A stretch of DNA of 64,000 bases from Microbacterium marinilacus (GCF_019753765.1 NZ_JAIJZW010000003.1:62001-126000), one strand, 5' to 3'; positions 1 to 8,965 are shown, numbered from the stretch's first letter. Notes: generated by a model not told the origin, from the letters alone. Numbers and translations are program-made.

Positions 1-52
1 GCGGTGTCGGGCGGCTCACCTTCCCACGGTAGGCCACGGCTCGACCGAGCGT

Positions 53-71
53 GCCGCGCCGACGGCGCGGC
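53..71 (-). terminator. Hairpin after kdgK
   Basis: GCCGCGCC and GGCGCGGC form an 8-bp perfect stem around a 3-nt loop. The hairpin sits directly downstream of the kinase stop on the minus strand. No U-tract follows, so termination is inferred from position. Confidence 0.5.
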
Positions 72-1031
72 TCAGCGGCTGACGGGGTCGGCGTCGCCCG
101 CGCGGAGCCGACCGATCGCCGCGCGGGTCGGCGCCGCCTCCCAGTCGCCCTCGGCGGTGCACGCGAGCGCGCCGCACGCGATCGCCGTGTCGAGACGCTG
201 CTCGGCGGTGGCGCCCCGCGCGAGCTCCGTCAGCCACCCCGCCACGAACGCGTCGCCGGCTCCGACCGTGTCGACGACCGGCACGCGCAGGGCGTCCCGC
301 CGCAGCCTGAGCCCGTCGGCGGAGGCGGCGAGAGCGCCGCGATGGCCCAGCTTGACGACGGCGTGCGAGGCGCCCAGGGCGAGGATCGCCTCCGCTTGGG
401 CCTCGGGCTCGGTCGCGCCCGTCAGCAGCTCGGCCTCGTCGTCGCCGGCGAAGACGATGTCCGCGCGGCGCGCGAGCCCGCGGTAGGCGTCGGCGGCCGC
501 AGCTGCGTCGTCCCAGAGCCGGCTGCGGTGGTTGACGTCGAACGAGACCAGGGCGCCCGCCGCGGACGCGTGGTCGATCGCCGCGTGCACGGCGGCCAGC
601 GGCCCGCCGCCGAGCCCCGCCGAGATCCCCGTCACGTGCAGCACCCGCGCTCGGGCGACGACCTCGGCGCTGACATCGTCGGGCGTGAGCCGGCTGCCGG
701 CCTGGTCGCGGCGGTAGTAGCTGATGCGGCTCGTCCCCGGCTGCGGGCGCTCCTTGAGCATCAGGGCGGTGGCGGCGCCCTCGTCGCGGGCGGCGTGCAC
801 CTCGACCGACTCGGCCCGCAGCTCGCGCAGGATCAGGTCGCCGACCGCATCGGCGCCGACGCGTCCGATCCATCCCGAGGCGCCCCCGAGGCGGGCGACG
901 CCGATCGCGACGTTGCTCTCGGCCCCGCCGAATCCCAGCCGCATGTCGCGCACGTGGCTGAGCAGGCCCGGCCGGGTCGCGGTGACGAGGCCCAGGCTCT
1001 CGCCGACGACCACGACGTCGAGCCGGCTCAC
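72..1031 (-). CDS. kdgK: PfkB-family 2-keto-3-deoxygluconate kinase
   Basis: This 319-residue protein is a ribokinase/PfkB-fold sugar kinase. The N-terminal half carries the substrate-side glycine patch (FGGAESN near residue 34). The C-terminal family signature DTVGAGDAF is at about residues 254-262, with Asp260 as the expected catalytic base. It would phosphorylate 2-keto-3-deoxygluconate to KDPG in the cytoplasm. The substrate is inferred mainly from the partner gene: its GTG start overlaps the stop of the KDPG-aldolase gene (GTGA), so the two enzymes form a two-step module that ends in pyruvate and glyceraldehyde-3-phosphate. Another PfkB substrate cannot be excluded from sequence alone. 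Confidence 0.85.
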   Translation of the reverse strand: MSRLDVVVVGESLGLVTATRPGLLSHVRDMRLGFGGAESNVAIGVARLGGASGWIGRVGADAVGDLILRELRAESVEVHAARDEGAATALMLKERPQPGTSRISYYRRDQAGSRLTPDDVSAEVVARARVLHVTGISAGLGGGPLAAVHAAIDHASAAGALVSFDVNHRSRLWDDAAAAADAYRGLARRADIVFAGDDEAELLTGATEPEAQAEAILALGASHAVVKLGHRGALAASADGLRLRRDALRVPVVDTVGAGDAFVAGWLTELARGATAEQRLDTAIACGALACTAEGDWEAAPTRAAIGRLRAGDADPVSR

Positions 1032-1645
1032 GACGTCAGCTCCACCACGTGCCGTGCCGCCTCGGCGACCGCGGCGGCGCCCTGCGACGCGCCGGCGACC
1101 ACCCAGCTGCCGCTCGCCGCGAAGACGGCGGGGTGCGACAGGTGCTCGGCGAGGTTGGCGGGGCCGATGCCGCCGGACGGCATGAACAGCACGTCGCGGT
1201 AGACGTCGGCGTAGGCCCCGAGCAGCGCGAGTCCGTCGAACACGCCGGCGGGGAAGAGCTTCAGGCGGGACAGGCCGAGCCCGATCGCCGCCTGCACCTC
1301 GGTGGGGGTGAGCACGCCGGGCACGATCGGCACGCCGGCATCCGCGGCGGCGCCCACCACCTCCGCGTCGAGGCCGGGCGTGACGAGGAAGGAGGCCCCG
1401 GCTTCGATCGCCTCGTGCGCCTGGGTCACGCTGAGGACCGTCCCCGCGCCGACGAGCAGGTCGCCGCGTCCGGCGAGGCGCCGCAGAGCGGGCAGGCCGT
1501 GCTCACCGCGCAGGGCGACCTCGACGACGGGCAGCCCGCCTGCCGCCAGCCCGTCGCCGATCGCGTCGACATGGCGCGGGTCGCGCACCGACGCGAGCGG
1601 GACGACGCGGTGGCGGAACAGCGGGTGGTCCAGCGGCGTGCTCAT
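1028..1645 (-). CDS. eda: KDPG/KHG class I aldolase
   Basis: The 205-residue protein has the length and layout of the Entner-Doudoroff aldolase Eda. It carries Glu42 in the EVAL segment and the Schiff-base lysine Lys129 in LKLFPA, followed by the phosphate-binding PSGGI segment. It cleaves 2-keto-3-deoxy-6-phosphogluconate to pyruvate and glyceraldehyde-3-phosphate. It overlaps kdgK by 4 bp. The ATG at 1645 has no convincing Shine-Dalgarno of its own. It sits inside the stop codon of a 16-codon upstream ORF with a strong ribosome-binding site, so its translation may depend on coupling. A divergent IclR regulator lies upstream. Confidence 0.88.
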   Translation of the reverse strand: MSTPLDHPLFRHRVVPLASVRDPRHVDAIGDGLAAGGLPVVEVALRGEHGLPALRRLAGRGDLLVGAGTVLSVTQAHEAIEAGASFLVTPGLDAEVVGAAADAGVPIVPGVLTPTEVQAAIGLGLSRLKLFPAGVFDGLALLGAYADVYRDVLFMPSGGIGPANLAEHLSHPAVFAASGSWVVAGASQGAAAVAEAARHVVELTS

Positions 1646-1692
1646 CGGCGCACCGATGCGCCGGTGGTCGGGAGGGGGAGGGCGGTCGTCAT
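1642..1692 (-). CDS. Putative 16-aa leader peptide upstream of eda
   Basis: An ATG at 1692 is preceded by AAGGAG at a normal 5-nt spacing and opens a 16-codon frame, MTTALPLPTTGASVRR. Its TGA overlaps the eda ATG (ATGA). The frame differs from eda. The strong ribosome-binding site here and the lack of one before eda suggest a leader that couples ribosomes into eda. No function for the peptide is recognised. It could also be chance. Confidence 0.45.
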   Translation of the reverse strand: MTTALPLPTTGASVRR

Positions 1693-1718
1693 TGCTGCTC
1701 CTTCGCCGGTCTCGTCAG

Positions 1719-1735
1719 GTTCCGTTAGGCGGAAC
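1719..1735. promoter_or_regulatory. Palindromic operator candidate, GTTCCG-N5-CGGAAC
   Basis: A perfect 6-bp inverted repeat with a 5-bp centre lies in the divergent gap between eda/kdgK and the iclR gene. IclR-family regulators often bind TTCCG-type palindromes, so the adjacent regulator is the natural ligand. That assignment is inference. Confidence 0.6.
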
Positions 1736-1798
1736 TCGGGTCCACCAGATAGGATAGACCATCGTCCTGGGTCGCCGGGAAGCGGGGAGTCGAAGAGC

Positions 1799-2560
1799 AT
1801 GGTCGAGGACCACGCGCCGGTCGCGGGCGCGAGCCACAAGACGCTGCGCGTGCTCGAGGCCGCGCTGCTCGCAGAGCGGTTCACGGACATCGTCGAGGGG
1901 TCCGGGCTGCCGAAGTCGACCGTCCACCGCATCCTCGCGACGCTGGTCGACGAGGGCTTCGTCGCGGGGGACGCCGAGGGCGGCTACCGCGCGGGACCGC
2001 GGTTCATGACCCTCGCGGGACGCGCGCTGTCGGGTCTGGACATCTCCCGGCTCGCGCAGCCCGTCGTCGACCGGCTGGTCGCCGACGTCGACTGCACGGT
2101 GCACGTGGGCGTCGTCTCGGGGGACGAGATGGTCTACATCATCCGCACCGACTCGTCCAAGCCGTACCGCATGCGCTCGCGCGTCGGACTGGCGATCCCG
2201 ATGCACTCGACGGGGATGGGCAAGGCCGCGCTCGCGTCGTGGTCCGACGACGCGGTCGCCGGCTACGCGCGCCGCACGGGGCTGCCCGCGCGCACCCCGG
2301 CGACGCTCACCGACCCGGACGCGCTGCGGGCGGCGCTCGCCGGCGTGCGCGAGGCCGGGTACGCCCTCGACCTCGGCGAGAACGAGCAGGGAACGGTGTG
2401 CGTCGCGGCGCCCATCCGCGACCACACCGGTCGCGTCACCCACGGCCTCTCGGTGTCGTCGATCGCGCTGGAGCACCCCGGCCGCTCGATCGAGCGACTG
2501 GCCCCGCCGGCGATCGCGGCGGCGGCGGAGATCTCCGCCCTGCTCGGCGCTCCGGCCTGA
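1799..2560 (+). CDS. IclR-family transcriptional regulator of the KDG genes
   Basis: This 253-residue protein has an N-terminal winged helix-turn-helix (about residues 8-65, with KSTVHRILATL as recognition helix) and a C-terminal IclR effector domain from about residue 80. The ATG at 1799 is chosen because the family alignment starts shortly after it; the open frame upstream is a shadow. It is divergent from the eda-kdgK operon with a palindrome in between, the usual arrangement of a KdgR-like repressor sensing KDG or KDPG. The effector is inferred from context. Confidence 0.85.
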   Translation: MVEDHAPVAGASHKTLRVLEAALLAERFTDIVEGSGLPKSTVHRILATLVDEGFVAGDAEGGYRAGPRFMTLAGRALSGLDISRLAQPVVDRLVADVDCTVHVGVVSGDEMVYIIRTDSSKPYRMRSRVGLAIPMHSTGMGKAALASWSDDAVAGYARRTGLPARTPATLTDPDALRAALAGVREAGYALDLGENEQGTVCVAAPIRDHTGRVTHGLSVSSIALEHPGRSIERLAPPAIAAAAEISALLGAPA

Positions 2561-2566
2561 GCCGTC

Positions 2567-2698
2567 CCGGGCGCACCTGCGGAGATTCCAGGGTGCGTGC
2601 CGGGCGCACCTGCGGAGATTCCAGGGTGCGTGCCGGACGCATCCGCGGAGATTCCAGGGTGCGTCCCGGGCGCACCCGCGGAGATCTAGGGTGGACGC
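2567..2698. repeat. Four tandem 33-bp hairpin repeats
   Basis: Four head-to-tail copies of a 33-bp unit start at 2567, 2600, 2633 and 2666. Copies 1 and 2 are identical, copy 3 differs at a few bases and copy 4 is the most diverged. Each of the first three units contains an inverted repeat of the type CGCACC/GGTGCG around a centre with GGAGATTCCAG. The array fills the whole gap between iclR and the M13 peptidase gene. Copy 4 ends at the peptidase start and supplies its AGGG-type ribosome-binding site. Confidence 0.9.
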
Positions 2699-4669
2699 AT
2701 GACGGACGCCTCCACCATCCGATCCGGGATCGCGCTCGACGAGCTGAGCGACACGATCCGCCCGCAGGACGACCTCTACCGCCACGTCAACGGCTCGTGG
2801 ATCGAGCGCACCGAGATCCCCGGCGACAAGGCGCGCTGGGGCTCGTTCCACCTGCTCGCCGAGCAGGCCGAGAAGCACGTGCACGAGATCGTGGTCGAGT
2901 CGCAGGACGCCGAGCCCGGCACGGATGCCCGCAAGGTGGGCGACGCGTACGCGAGCTTCATGGACGAGGAGCGGATCGCGCGGCTCGGCACGGCGCCGTT
3001 GGAGGCGCCGCTCGCGCAGGCCGACGCGGTCGTCGACGTGCCGTCGTTCCTGCGGACCGTGGGCGAGTTCGATCGCGCCGGCGTGACATCGGTGATCGGG
3101 GTGTTCGTCGAGCCCGACCCGGGCGACCCGACGCGCTACGTGCCGTTCCTGGTGCAGTCGGGCATCTCCCTCCCCGACGAGAGCTACTACCGGCTCGACG
3201 GCTTCGCCGCGACGCGGGACGCCTTCCGCGCGCACGTCGAGCGCATGCTCGGGCTGGCCGGCGTCGAGGACGCCGCGGCGCAGGCCGACCGCGTCGTCGC
3301 GCTCGAGACCGAGATCGCCTCGCACCACTGGGACAAGGTGCGCAGCCGCGATGCCGTGGCGACCTACAACCTGAAGACCTGGGACGAGGTGCAGGAGCTC
3401 GTCGGGCTCGACCTGACGCCGTGGCTCGAGGGCGTCGCGCCCGGCGACCCGGCGGCGTTCGCCGAGGTCGTCGCGTACCAGCCCTCCTTCCTCGAGGGCG
3501 TCGGCACGCTGCTGACCGAGGAGCGCATCGACGACTGGAAGGCCTGGCTGCGGTTCAAGGTCGTGCGGGCCTCGGCCCCGTACCTGCCCGACGCCTTCGT
3601 GCAGGAGAACTTCGCGTTCAACGGCACCGAGCTCACGGGCGTCCCCGAGATCCGCGAGCGGTGGAAGCGCGGCGTCGCGCTCGCCGAGGGGGCCCTCGGC
3701 GAGGCGGTCGGCAGGGTCTACGTCGAGCGTCACTTCCCGCCGGCCGCGAAGGCCGCGATGGACGACCTCGTCGCGAACCTCCTCGAGGCCTACCGGCGCA
3801 GCATCACGACGCTCGAGTGGATGGGTCCGGAGACCCGCGAGCGGGCGCTGCGCAAGCTCGACTCCTTCACGCCGAAGATCGGCTATCCGGTGAAGTGGAA
3901 GGACTACGGCGCGCTCGAGATCGACGCGACCGACCTCCTCGGCAACGTGCGTCGCGCGAGCGCCTTCGAGCACGACCGCCAGATCGGCAAGGTCGGCGGG
4001 CCGATCGATCGCGACGAGTGGTTCATGACGCCGCAGACAGTGAACGCGTACTACAACCCGCTGATGAACGAGATCGTGTTCCCGGCGGCCATCCTGCAGT
4101 ACCCGTTCTTCGATCCGGAGCGCGATGACGCCGCGAACTACGGCGGGATCGGCGCGGTGATCGGCCACGAGGTCGGCCACGGTTTCGACGACCAGGGCAG
4201 CCGGTACGACGCCGACGGGGCGCTCAGCGACTGGTGGACCGAGGCCGATCGCGGCGCGTTCGAGGAGCGCACGAAGGCCCTGATCGCGCAGTACGACGCG
4301 CTCACCCCGGTGGGCCTGGACGAGACGCACAAGGTCAACGGCGCCCTCACGATCGGCGAGAACATCGGCGACCTGGGCGGTCTCGGCATCGCGCTGAAGG
4401 CGTACGAGCTCTCGCTCGGCGGCGAGCCCGCGCCCGTGGTCGACGGTTACACGGGCGTCCAGCGCCTGCTGCTGTCGTGGGCGCAGGTGTGGCAGCAGAA
4501 GGGTCGCGAGGCCGAGACGATCCGCCTCCTGACGATCGATCCGCACTCGCCGAACGAGTTCCGCTGCAACCAGATCGTGCGCAACATCGACGCCTTCTAC
4601 GACGCGTTCGGGGTGACCGAGTCGGACGCCCTGTGGCTGCCGCCGGAGCAGCGCGTCACGATCTGGTGA
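2699..4669 (+). CDS. pepO: M13-family zinc metallopeptidase (neprilysin/PepO-like)
   Basis: The 656-residue protein matches M13 peptidases along its length. The zinc site HEVGH is near residues 489-493, and the third ligand lies in ENIGDLGG near residue 553. The substrate segment NAYYNP precedes the site, and a conserved C-terminus (PHSPNEFRCN, ending in W) follows. There is no signal peptide or membrane segment, as in bacterial PepO endopeptidases, so a cytosolic oligopeptidase acting on small peptides is expected. It has no operon partner: hairpin repeats lie on both sides. Confidence 0.93.
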   Translation: MTDASTIRSGIALDELSDTIRPQDDLYRHVNGSWIERTEIPGDKARWGSFHLLAEQAEKHVHEIVVESQDAEPGTDARKVGDAYASFMDEERIARLGTAPLEAPLAQADAVVDVPSFLRTVGEFDRAGVTSVIGVFVEPDPGDPTRYVPFLVQSGISLPDESYYRLDGFAATRDAFRAHVERMLGLAGVEDAAAQADRVVALETEIASHHWDKVRSRDAVATYNLKTWDEVQELVGLDLTPWLEGVAPGDPAAFAEVVAYQPSFLEGVGTLLTEERIDDWKAWLRFKVVRASAPYLPDAFVQENFAFNGTELTGVPEIRERWKRGVALAEGALGEAVGRVYVERHFPPAAKAAMDDLVANLLEAYRRSITTLEWMGPETRERALRKLDSFTPKIGYPVKWKDYGALEIDATDLLGNVRRASAFEHDRQIGKVGGPIDRDEWFMTPQTVNAYYNPLMNEIVFPAAILQYPFFDPERDDAANYGGIGAVIGHEVGHGFDDQGSRYDADGALSDWWTEADRGAFEERTKALIAQYDALTPVGLDETHKVNGALTIGENIGDLGGLGIALKAYELSLGGEPAPVVDGYTGVQRLLLSWAQVWQQKGREAETIRLLTIDPHSPNEFRCNQIVRNIDAFYDAFGVTESDALWLPPEQRVTIW

Positions 4670-4679
4670 CCTGAGCCCT

Positions 4680-4756
4680 CCGCCGCGAGAATCCGTTCCT
4701 GCGCCGAGAATGCGTGTGGCCGCTGCATTATCGGCGCGCGGACGGATTCTCGGCGG
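4680..4756. repeat. Intergenic nested inverted repeat, probable terminator
   Basis: Outer arms at 4680-4696 and 4742-4756 pair CGAGAATCCGT with ACGGATTCTCG. An inner pair, GCGCCGA near 4701 and TCGGCGC near 4731, nests inside. The element lies between two converging genes and could stop transcription from both. It resembles the short mobile-looking palindromes elsewhere in the window. Confidence 0.6.
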
Positions 4757-4790
4757 GACGGGGACGGGGGTGGGGGCGGGACGGGGACGG

Positions 4791-5387
4791 TCAGGGGCGG
4801 GCGAGCAGCGCCCGGATGCCGCGCACCGAGGCCGGGCGGAAACCGGCGTCCGCGAGGCGGGCGACGATCGCCGGCTCCTGCCGCGCGAGACGCACGCCCC
4901 GGCGGACGAGGACGGGCAGCGGCTTGCGGTGTTCGCGGACGTCCCGCACGAAGCGCAGCACGAGGCTGAGCCAGCGGGAGCGCCGCACGCACACGGCGTC
5001 CGCGAGGAGGCCGCGCCGCCGCGCCTCGGCGATGACCTCGGCGACGAACACGCCCTCGGCGACGAAGCGCGTCGCGCCCCCGAGCTCGAGCAGGCGCGTG
5101 CCGACGGGGCCGTTCGCGGCGATGTCGTAGACCGGCACCTCGGTGCGACCCGTGTGCGAGAGCTCGTCGAGCGCGGCGAGGGCGCGATCCGCGTGCCACG
5201 AGCCGGGGTGGTCCCAGTCGACCTCGCCGGAGTCGAGGCGCGGGAGCGCGGGGTCGTCGCCCGAGCGATAGAAGTCGTCGAGGCGCAGCAGCGGCAGGCC
5301 GGACCGCTCAGCCAGACGCGACTTGCCCGATCCGCTCGCGCCGCCGATCAGGACGACCTGGGCGCGGGGCGGGGCATCGGTGGGCAC
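4791..5387 (-). CDS. Uridine-kinase-like P-loop kinase
   Basis: With the GTG start at 5387 the protein is 198 residues. It opens with a P-loop GGASGSGKS near residues 14-22, then LLRLDDFYRSGDD, which matches the DDFY segment of uridine/cytidine kinases, and WDHPGSW. These point to phosphorylation of a nucleoside or related small alcohol. The longer upstream open frame is rejected because the conserved P-loop falls a normal distance from this start. Function is called at family level only. It stands alone, divergent from the helicase gene. Confidence 0.75.
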   Translation of the reverse strand: MPTDAPPRAQVVLIGGASGSGKSRLAERSGLPLLRLDDFYRSGDDPALPRLDSGEVDWDHPGSWHADRALAALDELSHTGRTEVPVYDIAANGPVGTRLLELGGATRFVAEGVFVAEVIAEARRRGLLADAVCVRRSRWLSLVLRFVRDVREHRKPLPVLVRRGVRLARQEPAIVARLADAGFRPASVRGIRALLARP

Positions 5388-5470
5388 GAGAGACGATTCT
5401 CGCGCAGTCGTGCTGGGACGACGGTGAGGGCGGCGCGGCCCGTGTCGCCGACCGCGCCTAGGCTCGAAGG

Positions 5471-8400
5471 ATGCCGCTCGTGCTGACCCCCGGTGACCTG
5501 CCGCGGATCCTGCCCGCGTGGATGATCCAGCACGGCTCGCACCTGGCCGACCAGGGTGTCGCGCGCATCGTCGACCGGTTCGACCTGCGCGGGACGACGT
5601 CCTACGAGGCGCGCGTCGGCCGCTGGGCGGTGTACATCGACCTGGACGACCGCACGGGCGTGCGCGTCGAGTGCGAGGAGTGCGGCGCCGAGGGCTGCGT
5701 GCACGCCGCCGCCGTGCTGCACCTGATCGCGCACGGTGCGACGGGCGTCGTGCCTGACCCGCTCGCGTCGCGCCCCGGGGCGGAGCCGTCGGGCATGGTC
5801 GAGCCATGGCGTCGGGCCTTGGCACGGGCGTTCGGCGACGAGCCGGGCGGCGAGCCCGTCGACGTGGCACTGCTGATCGGCATCGACGAGCCGCGCGGCG
5901 AGAGCGCCGCGGTGCACGTGCGCCCGGCGGTCCGCGGCACGCGCGGCACGTGGATCCGCACGGGCATCGGCTGGCGTGACCTCGACGGCCCCGGTCTCAC
6001 GGGTCCGCAGCGCCGCACGCTCGGGGAGCTCGAGGCGCTGTACGAGGCGCGCGAGCACTTCCCCGCCGCCGGGCCCGCGGCGGGCCGCGGGTCGCGCAGC
6101 CGGTGGGGGTCGTACGATCGCGCGCCGCAGTGGATCCGGCTCGACGAGCTGCCCAGCCGGGGGCTGTGGCAGGTGCTCGCCGAGCTGCGCGACGCCGGCG
6201 TGCAGCTGGTCGCCGACACCAAGGCCCAGCCGGAGGTGACGCTGCGTGCCGAGCCGGCCGGGCACCACGTCGCCCTGGACCGCCATGACGGCGAGCTGCA
6301 CGTGCGCCCGGTGATCGACCTGGACGCGGCCGCCCCCGGCGCGGCGGACGGGCCCGGCGGCGCGCTGCCGGACGGGTGGCGCACGTTCCCGGTCGGATCG
6401 CCCGTCGCCGCGATGGCGCTGGCGGACGCCGAGCGGGTGCACGAGCTGGTGCCGCTGCGCGAGCCGCTCGCCGACGCTTTCACCCGGCTGGCGCAGGGCG
6501 CCGCGTTCACCGTTCCCGACGACGCGCTGGCCGACTTCGAGCGCGAGTACCTGCCCCGGCTGCGGCGGGTGGCGCCGCTGCGCTCGCCCACGGCGACGTA
6601 CGACATCCCGGCGCCTGCGCGCCCGGTGCTCGTGCTGACCATCGCCCTGGCGGACGGCCGCGCGCGGCTGGTCTGGCGCTGGGAGTATCCGGACGGGGCG
6701 CGCGCGGGCGGCGTGGTGCGGATGGTCGCGGACGAGCGGACGATCGGCGACGCCGTGGAGTCGGCCGCCGGCGAGCACGCCGGGCTGCTCGGCGTGCGAC
6801 AGGGCACCGGCTTCGGCGACGCCAGCCTCACGCGGGACGAGACCGTCGACCTGCTCGGCCGGGTGCTGCCGGCGCTGCGCGGAGTGGACGGCGTGCGGGT
6901 CGACGAGACGGACGAGCTGCCCGAGTACCGCTTCGCGGCCGATCCCCCGGTCGTGCACGTCGCCGCGACCCCGAACGGCACCGACTGGTTCGACCTCGAG
7001 GTGAGCGTCGACGTCGGCGGTGAGCCGGTGCCGCTCGGCATGCTGCTGACGGCGCTCGTCGCCCGCGACCGCTACGTCGTGCTGCCCAGCGGCACGGTGT
7101 TCGCGCTCGACACCACGCGGTTCGATCCTCTGCGAGAGCTGCTCGAGGAGGCGCGTTCGCTGCAGGACCGCACGACCGGTCCCCTGCGGATCAGCCGTTG
7201 GCAGAGCGACCTCTGGGAGGAGCTGGTCGGCACCGGCGTCGTGGAGGCGCAGGCGAACGAGTGGCTCGAGCGGCTGCGGGCCCTCTCGGACGCCGACCGG
7301 ATCGAGCCCGTCGACGCGCCGCCGGGCTTCGGCGCCACGCTGCGCGACTATCAGCGGATCGGGCTGTCGTGGCTCGACTTCCTGCGCGCCCACCGGCTGG
7401 GCGGCATCCTCGCCGATGACATGGGGCTCGGCAAGACCGTGCAGGTGCTCGCGGCGCTGGAGCGCGCGAGGCATCAGGACGAGGCGGAGCGCGACGGGGC
7501 CGACCCGGCCGGGCCGCCCGCCAGGTTCCTCGTGGTCACGCCGACCAGCGTCGTGTCGCACTGGGTGGCGGAGGCGGCCCGGTTCGCGCCGGGGCTCGCG
7601 GCGACCGGCGTCGAGGAGACGAGCGGCAAGCGCGGCACGCGCCTGAGCGAGGCGATCGGCGACGCGCGACTGGTCGTCACCAGCTACGCGCTGTTCCGGC
7701 TCGACTTCGAGGAGTACCAGGCGCTCGGATTCCGGGTGCTCGTGCTCGACGAGGCGCAGCAGATCAAGAACCACCGCTCGCAGGGCTACCGCTGCGCCCG
7801 TCTGCTCGACGTCCCCTCGAAGTTCGCGATCACCGGCACGCCGCTCGAGAACAACCTGCTCGAGCTGTGGGCGCTCGCCTCGCTCGTCGCGCCCGGCCTG
7901 CTGGGCGGCGAGCGCTCGTTCACCGACCAGTACCGCAAGCCGATCGAGCGAGAGCGCAGCGGTGAGCGCCTCGGGCGGCTGCGGCGCCGGCTGCGGCCCT
8001 TCATGCTGCGCCGCACCAAGGAGGAGGTCGCGTCCGACCTGCCGGAGAAGACCGAGCAGGTGCTCGAGGTCGAGCTGCATCCCGCGCATCAGCGCATGTA
8101 TCAGGCGCGGCTGCAGCGGGAGCGCCAGAAGGTGCTGGGGCTGCTCGACGACGTGGACGCGAACCGGATGGAGATCCTGCGCTCGCTGACCACGCTGCGG
8201 ATGCTCGCGCTCGACCCGGAGCTGGTGGGGGACGAGCGCGCGCCCTCGGCGAAGCTCGAGATGCTCGGCGAGCTGCTCGACGAGATCGTCGCCGACGGGC
8301 ACCGCGTGCTCGTCTTCAGCCAGTTCACGCAGTTCCTGGGGCGCGCGGCGGGCGTGGCGGAGCGGCACGGCATCCCGTTCGCCTACCTCGACGGCTCGGT

Positions 8401-8761
8401 GTCGATGGCGGCCCGCGCCCGGATGATCGAGCGGTTCACCGCGGGCGAGGTGCCCGCGTTCTTCATCTCGCTCAAGGCCGGCGGCTTCGGTCTCAACCTG
8501 ACGCAGGCCGACTACTGCATCCTGCTCGACCCGTGGTGGAACCCCGCCGCGGAGGCGCAGGCGACCGACCGCGCCCACCGCATCGGCCAGACGCGCCCGG
8601 TCATGGTCTACCGGCTGATCTCGCGGGGGACGATCGAGGCGAAGGTGGTCGCGATGCAGGAGAAGAAGTCGCGCCTGTTCCGCGACGTCCTCGGCGGGGG
8701 AGACGCGACCACCGTCGGCGCGCTGGGCGCGGCCGACTTCCGCGGGCTCATCGAGGAGTGA
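5471..8761 (+). CDS. SWIM zinc-finger SNF2/DEAD-box helicase
   Basis: This 1,096-residue protein has an N-terminal SWIM finger (Cys68, Cys71, Cys76, His78), a long middle region and a C-terminal SNF2 motor. Motor motifs seen are Walker A DDMGLGKT near residue 653, DEAQQ near 760, TGTPLENN near 790 and the motif VI box QATDRAHRIGQ near 1030. SNF2 proteins translocate on double-stranded DNA using ATP and remodel protein-DNA complexes. This bacterial type (HepA/SNF2 with SWIM) has no settled role. It is a single-gene unit. Confidence 0.9.
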   Translation: MPLVLTPGDLPRILPAWMIQHGSHLADQGVARIVDRFDLRGTTSYEARVGRWAVYIDLDDRTGVRVECEECGAEGCVHAAAVLHLIAHGATGVVPDPLASRPGAEPSGMVEPWRRALARAFGDEPGGEPVDVALLIGIDEPRGESAAVHVRPAVRGTRGTWIRTGIGWRDLDGPGLTGPQRRTLGELEALYEAREHFPAAGPAAGRGSRSRWGSYDRAPQWIRLDELPSRGLWQVLAELRDAGVQLVADTKAQPEVTLRAEPAGHHVALDRHDGELHVRPVIDLDAAAPGAADGPGGALPDGWRTFPVGSPVAAMALADAERVHELVPLREPLADAFTRLAQGAAFTVPDDALADFEREYLPRLRRVAPLRSPTATYDIPAPARPVLVLTIALADGRARLVWRWEYPDGARAGGVVRMVADERTIGDAVESAAGEHAGLLGVRQGTGFGDASLTRDETVDLLGRVLPALRGVDGVRVDETDELPEYRFAADPPVVHVAATPNGTDWFDLEVSVDVGGEPVPLGMLLTALVARDRYVVLPSGTVFALDTTRFDPLRELLEEARSLQDRTTGPLRISRWQSDLWEELVGTGVVEAQANEWLERLRALSDADRIEPVDAPPGFGATLRDYQRIGLSWLDFLRAHRLGGILADDMGLGKTVQVLAALERARHQDEAERDGADPAGPPARFLVVTPTSVVSHWVAEAARFAPGLAATGVEETSGKRGTRLSEAIGDARLVVTSYALFRLDFEEYQALGFRVLVLDEAQQIKNHRSQGYRCARLLDVPSKFAITGTPLENNLLELWALASLVAPGLLGGERSFTDQYRKPIERERSGERLGRLRRRLRPFMLRRTKEEVASDLPEKTEQVLEVELHPAHQRMYQARLQRERQKVLGLLDDVDANRMEILRSLTTLRMLALDPELVGDERAPSAKLEMLGELLDEIVADGHRVLVFSQFTQFLGRAAGVAERHGIPFAYLDGSVSMAARARMIERFTAGEVPAFFISLKAGGFGLNLTQADYCILLDPWWNPAAEAQATDRAHRIGQTRPVMVYRLISRGTIEAKVVAMQEKKSRLFRDVLGGGDATTVGALGAADFRGLIEE

Positions 8762-8786
8762 TCCGCGGCGGACGGAGGGCGTCGTC

Positions 8787-8797
8787 CCACTCAGTGG
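8787..8797. promoter_or_regulatory. CCACTCAGTGG palindrome (copy 1)
   Basis: The 11-bp palindrome lies 26 bp after the helicase stop and about 170 bp before the beta-lactamase-fold gene, in an otherwise empty 204-bp gap. The same core recurs at 44559 and 48662. What it regulates here is unknown. Confidence 0.5.
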
Positions 8798-8965
8798 CGT
8801 ACCGTACCGCGCCGGCCCGGTTCGTCCCGCGGTCCGGGCCGCGGATGACCGGACACTTCACCGGATCGACTTCTGGGCGACGCGCGGATGACGTGTGAGA
8901 GGACGCACAATGGACGGCGGGGGCGAGATCGAAGGGGCGACGTGGGCGCTGATCCCCGAGGTGAG

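Noticed and set aside
2567..2698. Repeat array considered as a CRISPR
   Set aside because: The units are directly abutting with no spacers, each is itself palindromic, and no cas genes are near.
1715..4546. A 943-codon minus-strand open frame opposite the M13 peptidase
   Set aside because: It shows shadow composition and no domain, and it also runs through the tandem repeats. The peptidase is unmistakable.
5348..8578. A 1,076-codon open frame on the minus strand opposite the SNF2 helicase
   Set aside because: It has no recognisable domain and is rich in Arg, Val, His, Glu, typical of antisense frames in GC-rich coding DNA. The plus-strand frame has all helicase motifs.
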